From positions 1 through 64,000 of the forward strand of contig NZ_PENI01000028.1 in NCBI RefSeq assembly GCF_003688995.1: a stretch of DNA of 64,000 nucleotides, in the 5' to 3' direction. Below the pieces are notes generated by a model, which made no database searches, was not told the origin of the DNA, and saw only the letters and a list, made by a program, of their open reading frames with translations. Below are positions 58,822-64,000 of the stretch, one piece after another; positions within the stretch are counted from its first letter, which is position 1, and each line of letters begins with the position of its first letter. This stretch comes from Streptomyces shenzhenensis (GTDB lineage: Bacteria; Actinomycetota; Actinomycetes; Streptomycetales; Streptomycetaceae). Both the position numbers and the translations under genes were made by a program.

Positions 58822-59577
58822 ATGGACAAGGTGGTCGCCACGGCCCTGGAGGCGGTGGCGGATGTGCCGGACGGTGCGTCGCTGGCAGTGGGCGGCTTCG
58901 GGCTGAGCGGCGTGCCGAACGTGCTGATCCAGGCGGTGTACGAGCGGGGTGTCTCGGGTCTGGGCGTGGTCTCGAACAACTGCGGGGCGATGGAGTCCGG
59001 GCTGGCGGTGCTGCTGGCGGCGGGCCGGATCGCCCGGGTGACCGGGTCCTACATCGGGGCGAACAAGGAGTTCGCGCGGCAGTATCTGGCCGGTGAGCTG
59101 GAGGTCGAGCTGATCCCGCAGGGCACGCTGGCGGAGCGGCTGCGGGCCGGCGGTGCCGGGATCCCCGCGTTCTACACGCCGGCCGGGGTGGGCACGCAGG
59201 TCGCCGAGGGCGGGCTGCCCTGGCGCTACGACGGCTCCGGCGGCGTCGCGCTGGCCTCCCCGGCGAAGGAGGTGCGGGAGTTCGACGGCGTCGAGTACGT
59301 GCTGGAGCGGGGGATCCGGACGGACTTCGCGCTGGTGCGCGCGGCCAGGGGCGACCGGCACGGGAACCTCGTCTTCAACAAGTCCGCCCGGAACTTCAAC
59401 CCGCTCGCGGCGATGGCCGGCCGGGTGACGGTGGCCGAGGTGGAGGAACTGGTGGAACCCGGCGCCATCGACCCGGACGCGGTGCAGCTGCCGGGCGTCT
59501 TCGTGCAGCGGGTGATCGCCCTGACGCCCGAGCAGGCCGCGGACAAGAAGATCGAGCAGCGGACGGTGAGCAGCTGA
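58822..59577 (+). CDS. pcaI: 3-oxoadipate CoA-transferase alpha subunit (PcaI)
   Basis: 251-aa CoA-transferase subunit A. It carries the GGFGLSGVPNVLI segment and ARVTGSYIGANKEFARQYL, typical of SCOT/PcaI alpha subunits, and GDRHGNLVFNKSARNFNP. With PcaJ it transfers CoA from succinyl-CoA to 3-oxoadipate. GAGAGAGGG about 8 nt before the ATG at 58822 selects this start. It is the first gene of the pca operon, divergent from pcaV. Its stop overlaps pcaJ (TGATG). Confidence 0.95.
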   Translation: MDKVVATALEAVADVPDGASLAVGGFGLSGVPNVLIQAVYERGVSGLGVVSNNCGAMESGLAVLLAAGRIARVTGSYIGANKEFARQYLAGELEVELIPQGTLAERLRAGGAGIPAFYTPAGVGTQVAEGGLPWRYDGSGGVALASPAKEVREFDGVEYVLERGIRTDFALVRAARGDRHGNLVFNKSARNFNPLAAMAGRVTVAEVEELVEPGAIDPDAVQLPGVFVQRVIALTPEQAADKKIEQRTVSS

Positions 59578-60221
59578 TGGCCTGGAGCCGCGAGGAGATG
59601 GCCGCGCGGGCCGCACGCGAGCTGGCGGACGGCCAGTACGTCAATCTCGGCATCGGGCTGCCGACGCTCATCCCGAACCATCTGCCGCCCGGCGTCGAGG
59701 TGATCCTGGAGTCGGAGAACGGCATTCTGGGCACCGGCCCGTACCCGGCCGAGGACCAGGTCGACCCGGATCTGATCAACGCGGGCAAGGAGACCGTCAC
59801 CGTGCTGCCGGGTGCGTCCTTCTTCGACTCGGCGCTGTCCTTCTCGATGATCCGCGGCGGGCACATCGACGTCGCGGTGCTGGGCGCCATGCAGGTGTCG
59901 CGGAGCGGCGATCTGGCGAACTGGGCGGTCCCGGGGAAGATGATCACCGGGATCGGCGGGGCGATGGACCTGGTGCACGGCGCCCGCACGGTGATCGTGG
60001 TGATGACCCACACCGCGAGGGACGGCTCACCGAAGATCGTGGAGCGGTGTGCGCTGCCGCTCACCGGCAAGGCATGTGTGAACCGGATCATCACCGATCT
60101 CGGCGTGATCGACGTGACCGACGACGGGCTGTCGCTCGTCGAGTGCGCGCCCCACGTGGACGCGGACGAGATCGTCGCGAAGACCGACGCCGAACTGAGC
60201 GTCGCGGAGGGACTGCTGTGA
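59577..60221 (+). CDS. pcaJ: 3-oxoadipate CoA-transferase beta subunit (PcaJ)
   Basis: 214-aa CoA-transferase subunit B. The catalytic Glu is in ESENGILGTGP, near residue 47, and the family GxGG segment is GIGGAMDLVHGAR. NLGIGLPTLIPNHLP is also conserved. It forms the heterodimer or heterotetramer with PcaI. The ATG shares one base with the pcaI stop, and its own stop overlaps pcaF as GTGA, so the three are co-translated. Confidence 0.95.
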   Translation: MAWSREEMAARAARELADGQYVNLGIGLPTLIPNHLPPGVEVILESENGILGTGPYPAEDQVDPDLINAGKETVTVLPGASFFDSALSFSMIRGGHIDVAVLGAMQVSRSGDLANWAVPGKMITGIGGAMDLVHGARTVIVVMTHTARDGSPKIVERCALPLTGKACVNRIITDLGVIDVTDDGLSLVECAPHVDADEIVAKTDAELSVAEGLL

Positions 60222-61420
60222 ACCCGGTGTACATCGTCGATGCCGTACGCACGCCGATCGGACGGTACAACGGCGCGCTCGCGTCCGTCCGCCCGGACGA
60301 CCTGGCCGCCCACGCGATCGGCGCGCTCCTCGGCCGTACCCCCGGCCTGGATCCGGCGCGGATCGAGGACGTGTACGTCGGCAACGCCAACGGAGCGGGC
60401 GAGGAGAACCGCAACGTCGGCCGCATGGCCGCACTGCTGGCGGGGCTGCCGGTCTCCGTGCCGGGCGTCACCGTCAACCGGCTGTGCGCGTCCGGTCTGG
60501 AGGCGGTCGTGCAGGCGGCCCGGGCCGTCGCGGCCGGCGACGCCTCCGTCGTCGTGGCGGGCGGGGTCGAGTCGATGACCCGGGCGCCCTATGTCCTGCC
60601 CAAGTCCGACCGGCCCTTCCCGGCCGGGCACGCCGAGCTGTACTCGACCACGCTCGGCTGGCGCATGGTCAACCCCCGGATGGACCCGCAGTGGACCGTC
60701 CCGCTCGGCGAGTCCGCCGAACTCATCGCGGAGAAACACAAGATCAGCCGCGCGCAGCAGGACGAGTTCGCCCTGGACAGCCACCGGAAGGCGGCAGCGG
60801 CCCAGGCGGCGGGCCTGTTCGACGCCGAACTCGCCCCCGTGACGATCCCGCGGCGCGCCGGCGACCCGGTCGTCCTCGCCGCCGACGAGTCCGTACGGCC
60901 CGACGCCTCGCTCGCCGCGATGGCGAAGCTCAAGCCGTCCTTCCGGGACGCGAACGGCACCGTCACCGCGGGCAACGCGTCCCCGTTGAACGACGGCGCC
61001 GCGGCCCTGCTGCTCACCGACGAGGAGGGCCTGCGGGCCACCGGGCGCGAGCCGCTGGCCCGCGTCGCGGCGACCGGGGTCGCCGCGCTCGACCCGCAGT
61101 ACTTCGGGCTCGCCCCGGTCGAGGCCGTGCACCGCGCGCTCGCCAGGGCCGGCCGGGGATTCGGCGATCTGTCCGTGCTGGAGCTGAACGAGGCCTTCGC
61201 CGCGCAGGTCCTCGGCTGTCTCGCCGAGTGGCCCGAGTTCGACCCGGCGATCCTCAACCCGCGGGGCGGAGCCATCGCGCTCGGCCACCCGCTCGGCGCC
61301 TCCGGCGCCCGGCTCGCGGGCACCGTCGCCCACCAGCTCGCCCGGCGCGGCTCCGGCACCGGTGTGGCCACCCTCTGCATCGGCGTCGGCCAGGGCCTCG
61401 CCCTCGTCCTCGAACGGTAG
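60218..61420 (+). CDS. pcaF: 3-oxoadipyl-CoA thiolase (PcaF)
   Basis: 400-aa thiolase. The acyl-binding Cys is in NRLCASGLEAVVQAA, the catalytic His in ALGHPLGASGARLAG and the second Cys in TLCIGVGQGLALV. It splits 3-oxoadipyl-CoA into succinyl-CoA and acetyl-CoA, ending the beta-ketoadipate pathway. The GTG start at 60218 overlaps the pcaJ stop. It resembles the FadA-like thiolase at 37021-38235 in family, but the operon context fixes its role. Confidence 0.95.
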   Translation: MNPVYIVDAVRTPIGRYNGALASVRPDDLAAHAIGALLGRTPGLDPARIEDVYVGNANGAGEENRNVGRMAALLAGLPVSVPGVTVNRLCASGLEAVVQAARAVAAGDASVVVAGGVESMTRAPYVLPKSDRPFPAGHAELYSTTLGWRMVNPRMDPQWTVPLGESAELIAEKHKISRAQQDEFALDSHRKAAAAQAAGLFDAELAPVTIPRRAGDPVVLAADESVRPDASLAAMAKLKPSFRDANGTVTAGNASPLNDGAAALLLTDEEGLRATGREPLARVAATGVAALDPQYFGLAPVEAVHRALARAGRGFGDLSVLELNEAFAAQVLGCLAEWPEFDPAILNPRGGAIALGHPLGASGARLAGTVAHQLARRGSGTGVATLCIGVGQGLALVLER

Positions 61421-61548
61421 CGCCGCGCCGCCCGCGCCCGATGACGACCGCGGGCCGGCTGCGGCTGGTCGCGCGGTTCCCGCGCCCTCGCCGGGGTGCG
61501 ACACCGCCCCTGCTCCGATGAGCCCCTCCGGATCGCCAGGAAGCCCCC
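61421..61548 (+). repeat. pcaF-pcaH spacer with Streptomyces-type dispersed intergenic sequence
   Basis: 128-bp spacer without a gene. The stretch around 61463-61490, GCTGGTCGCGCGGTTCCCGC, closely resembles a short intergenic element that I recall as very common in Streptomyces genomes (ctggtcgcgcagttccccgcgcc). Such copies often sit at transcript ends. It may weaken readthrough into pcaH. Confidence 0.5.
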
Positions 61549-62322
61549 ATGACTCTCACCCAGCACGACATCGACCAGGAGATCGCGGCCGCGCACGCCG
61601 CGTACGAGAAGCGGGTCGCCGAGGGCGCCCCCGTGGAGCACCATCCGCGCCGCGACTACGCCCCGTACCGCTCCTCGGTGCTGCGCCACCCGAAGCAGCC
61701 GCCGGTCGCCGTCGACGTACGGCAGGACCCGGAGCTGGTGGAGCTGCACTCCCCCGCCTTCGGGGAACGCGACATCACCGAGACCGACAACGACCTCACC
61801 CGGCAGCACACGGGTGAGCCGATCGGGGAGCGCATCACCGTCTCCGGCCGACTCCTGGACCGCGACGGCCGTCCGGTGCGCGGCCAGCTGATCGAGATCT
61901 GGCAGGCCAACTCGGCCGGCCGCTACGCCCACCGGCGCGAGCAGCACGACGCCCCGCTGGACCCCCACTTCACCGGCGTCGGCCGCACCCTGACCGACGC
62001 CGGGGGCCGCTACCGGTTCACGACCGTCCAGCCGGGCCCCTACCCCTGGCGCAACCACGTCAACGCGTGGCGCCCGGCGCACATCCACTTCTCGGTGTTC
62101 GGCACGGCGTTCACCCAGCGGCTGGTGACGCAGATGTACTTCCCGAACGACCCGCTGTTCCCGTACGACCCGATCCTGCAGTCCGTGACGGACGACGCGG
62201 CCCGGCAGCGGCTGGTGGCCACCTACGACCACAGCCTGTCGGTGCCGGAGTTCTCGTTGGGCTACCACTGGGACATCGTGCTGGACGGCCCGCGCGCCAC
62301 CTGGATCGAGGAAGGACGCTGA
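61549..62322 (+). CDS. pcaH: Protocatechuate 3,4-dioxygenase beta subunit
   Basis: 257-aa intradiol dioxygenase beta subunit. Fe(III) ligands are visible as Tyr in ANSAGRYAHR, Tyr in PGPYPWRNH and the two His of RPAHIHFSVFG. Conserved RGQLIEIWQA and FPNDPLFPYDPI complete the pattern. With PcaG it cleaves protocatechuate to 3-carboxy-cis,cis-muconate. The ATG is at 61549, after the 128-bp spacer. It ends 6 nt before pcaG. Confidence 0.96.
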   Translation: MTLTQHDIDQEIAAAHAAYEKRVAEGAPVEHHPRRDYAPYRSSVLRHPKQPPVAVDVRQDPELVELHSPAFGERDITETDNDLTRQHTGEPIGERITVSGRLLDRDGRPVRGQLIEIWQANSAGRYAHRREQHDAPLDPHFTGVGRTLTDAGGRYRFTTVQPGPYPWRNHVNAWRPAHIHFSVFGTAFTQRLVTQMYFPNDPLFPYDPILQSVTDDAARQRLVATYDHSLSVPEFSLGYHWDIVLDGPRATWIEEGR

Positions 62323-62328
62323 CCCGCC

Positions 62329-62934
62329 ATGACGAGGATCGACACGGACCGGCCCGAGAGCGTGCTGCCCACCCCCTCGCACACGGTCGGCCCCTTCTAC
62401 GGCTATGCGCTGCCCTTCCCCGGCGGCGGTGACCTCGCGCCGGTGGGCCACCCGGACACGATCACCCTCCAGGGGCATGTGTACGACGGCGCGGGCGAGC
62501 CGCTGCCGGACGCGCTCGTGGAGCTGTGGGGCCCGGACCCGGACGGCACCGTGCCGCGGGTCGACGGCTCGATCCGGCGCGACCCGGCCACCGGCGGCCA
62601 TCTGGGCCGCAACGGCGTGGAGTTCACCGGCTGGGGGCGGATCCAGACGGACGCCGCCGGGCACTGGTACGCGCGCACGCTGCGGCCCGGCCCGCGCGGG
62701 TCCTGCGCCCCCTGCCTGAGCGTGTGCGTCTTCGCGCGCGGACTGCTCGTCCACCTGTTCACCCGGATCTATCTGCCCGGGGACGAGGCCGCCCTGGCCG
62801 CGGACCCGCTGCTCGCCCGGGTCGCCCCCGAGCGGCGCGGCACGCTGATCGCCACCGACGAGGGCCGGGGGACGTACCGGTTCGACATCCGGCTGCAGGG
62901 CGAGGGCGAGACCGTCTTCCTGGAGTACCGGTGA
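62329..62934 (+). CDS. pcaG: Protocatechuate 3,4-dioxygenase alpha subunit
   Basis: 201-aa alpha subunit, related to PcaH but without the iron-binding Tyr/His set, as expected. It starts with TPSHTVGPFYGYALPFPGG and shows ALVELWGPDPDGTVP, GRIQTDAAGHWYARTLRPG and the C-terminal YRFDIRLQGEGETVFLEY. It forms the hetero-oligomer with PcaH. Its stop overlaps the pcaB GTG start as GTGA. Confidence 0.95.
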   Translation: MTRIDTDRPESVLPTPSHTVGPFYGYALPFPGGGDLAPVGHPDTITLQGHVYDGAGEPLPDALVELWGPDPDGTVPRVDGSIRRDPATGGHLGRNGVEFTGWGRIQTDAAGHWYARTLRPGPRGSCAPCLSVCVFARGLLVHLFTRIYLPGDEAALAADPLLARVAPERRGTLIATDEGRGTYRFDIRLQGEGETVFLEYR

Positions 62935-64000
62935 CCCGCGGCGGGCGGGCGGCGCCGCAGGCGGACGGCGACGCCGGTCTGCTCGCCCCCGGGTGGACCG
63001 GCTCACCCGCCGCGAACGCGACGAGCGACACCGCGTATCTGCGGGCGCTGCTCGACGCGGAGGCCGCGCTGACCCGCGCCCAGGCCGCACTGGGGCTCGC
63101 ACCGGCCGAGGCCGCGCGGGCGGTGACCGAGGCCGCCGGTACCGCCCGTTTCGACCTCCGTTCCCTCGCCGACCGCGCCCGGGCCGGCGGGAACCCGGTG
63201 CTCCCCCTGGTCGCCGATCTGACCGCGGCGGTCGGCGCGGAGTACGGACCGTACGTCCACCGGGGCGCCACCAGCCAGGACATCCTGGACACGGCGACCA
63301 TGCTCGTCGCCGTGCGCACCCTGGCGCCGGTCCTCGCCGACCTCACCCGGACCGAGCGGGCCCTGGCCCGGCTGGCCGCCGAGCACCGCGACACGCCGAT
63401 GCCGGGGCGCACGCTGACCCAGCACGCCGTACCGACCACCTTCGGGCTGAAGGCGGCGGGCTGGCGCTCGCTGGTGCTCGACGCGCGGGACCGCGGCACG
63501 CTGGTCCGCGCCGCGCTGCCCGCGCAACTCGGCGGCGCGGCCGGGACGCTGGCCGCCCTCGGCGCGTTCGGCGCGCCGGACGCGCTCGCCCTGCCCGCCG
63601 CCTACGCCCAGGAACTCGGGCTCGCCGCACCCCTGTTGCCCTGGCACACGCTGCGCACCCCGATCGCAGACCTGGCGGGCTGCCTGGCCTTCACGACCTG
63701 CGCGCTCGGCAAGATCGCCGCGGATGTGCTCACCCTGTCCCGCACCGAGATCGGCGAGGTCACCGAGGGCAGCGGCGGCGGCTCGTCCGCCATGCCGCAC
63801 AAGGCGAACCCGGTGCGGTCCACGCTGATCGCGGCGGCGGCCCGGCGGGCCCCGCAGCTCGCCGCGACGCTCCACGGCTCGCTGGTGGCCGACGACGAGC
63901 GGCCCGCCGGGGCCTGGCACGCCGAGTGGGAGCCGCTGCGCGACCTGCTCCGGCTGACGGGCGGCGCGGCCCGGGACGCGGCGGAGCTGGCGGAGGGGCT
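62931..64000 (+). CDS. pcaB: 3-carboxy-cis,cis-muconate cycloisomerase (PcaB), truncated by the window edge
   Basis: The first 356 codons are present; the gene runs off the right edge. It belongs to the fumarase/aspartase superfamily. The signature is GSSAMPHKANPVRS, with the early VHRGATSQDILDTA and LTQHAVPTTFGLKAAGW segments typical of CMLE enzymes. It lactonises 3-carboxy-cis,cis-muconate to 4-carboxymuconolactone. GTG start at 62931 overlaps the pcaG stop. The next expected gene, pcaL or pcaC/D, is outside the window. Confidence 0.93.
   Translation, partial: MTRGGRAAPQADGDAGLLAPGWTGSPAANATSDTAYLRALLDAEAALTRAQAALGLAPAEAARAVTEAAGTARFDLRSLADRARAGGNPVLPLVADLTAAVGAEYGPYVHRGATSQDILDTATMLVAVRTLAPVLADLTRTERALARLAAEHRDTPMPGRTLTQHAVPTTFGLKAAGWRSLVLDARDRGTLVRAALPAQLGGAAGTLAALGAFGAPDALALPAAYAQELGLAAPLLPWHTLRTPIADLAGCLAFTTCALGKIAADVLTLSRTEIGEVTEGSGGGSSAMPHKANPVRSTLIAAAARRAPQLAATLHGSLVADDERPAGAWHAEWEPLRDLLRLTGGAARDAAELAEG

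Noticed and set aside
1..64000. CRISPR arrays, tRNA or rRNA genes, insertion sequences, prophage
   Set aside because: No regularly spaced repeats, RNA-gene signatures, transposases or terminal inverted repeats were seen.

Overview
The window reads as a chromosomal segment of a Streptomyces (actinomycete). It has very high GC with strong G/C bias at third codon positions, and many GTG and TTG starts. Genes are joined by ATGA, GTGA or TGATG overlaps. Streptomyces-type gene sets are present: the hopanoid operon with shc, an SsgA-like protein, a WhiB-like protein, a two-domain laccase of the SLAC type and a PcaV-controlled pca operon. As far as I can recall, the gene order resembles the S. coelicolor region running from ispG/shc down to the pca genes, but I could not run a comparison. 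I saw no rRNA, tRNA, CRISPR array, prophage or insertion sequence.

Region 1 (1-8900, minus strand) is the hopanoid operon: a 23-codon leader ORF, then hpnC, hpnD, a 48-aa small ORF, hpnE, a polyprenyl diphosphate synthase, shc, hpnG, hpnH and the beginning of ispG. HpnC, HpnD and HpnE make squalene, Shc cyclises it to hopene, and HpnH and HpnG build the ribosylhopane side chain. IspG feeds the MEP pathway. Almost every junction is translationally coupled, including both small ORFs.

Region 2 (8900-16300, minus) is a seven-gene unit. It holds a CDP-alcohol transferase fused to a DUF5941-type region, a sugar/polyol-phosphate nucleotidyltransferase, a glycerol-1-phosphate-dehydrogenase-like enzyme, a second CDP-alcohol transferase lacking one signature Asp, a glycosyltransferase and a TagGH-type ABC exporter. 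It looks like a pathway that makes and exports a CDP-polyol-derived surface glycolipid or glycopolymer. A divergent GalE-type epimerase, a cation diffusion facilitator and idi follow.

Region 3 (19100-41850) is a mixed housekeeping and accessory stretch. It contains an anti-sigma-type ATPase, a crotonase, two DJ-1/GATase1-like genes, tex, an ABC-F protein, a D-amino-acid-oxidase-like enzyme, a secreted M1 peptidase, a macrodomain/PfkB pair, an amino-acid permease, a MerR regulator, fadB/fadA-like beta-oxidation genes, a CaiB-type CoA-transferase/racemase, endonuclease V and the SsgA-like protein.

Region 4 (41850-57000) carries an ABC-F gene behind a consensus promoter and an attenuator-like leader, and an acyl-ACP desaturase behind three phased palindromes. 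A cyclophilin, a WhiB-like protein, a LacI regulator and a decayed ornithine-cyclodeaminase gene follow. Next is a copper/redox locus: a SLAC-type laccase divergent from a two-gene secreted operon (ThuA-sugar dehydrogenase; cupredoxin-Ig repeats-DUF1080 hydrolase). A divergent LigD-type polymerase/DNA ligase pair ends the region.

Region 5 (57000-64000) has a DUF3048 lipoprotein and the protocatechuate branch of the beta-ketoadipate pathway: pcaV divergent from pcaI-J-F-H-G-B, with pcaB cut by the window edge. Two near-identical palindromes sit where PcaV operators would be expected.
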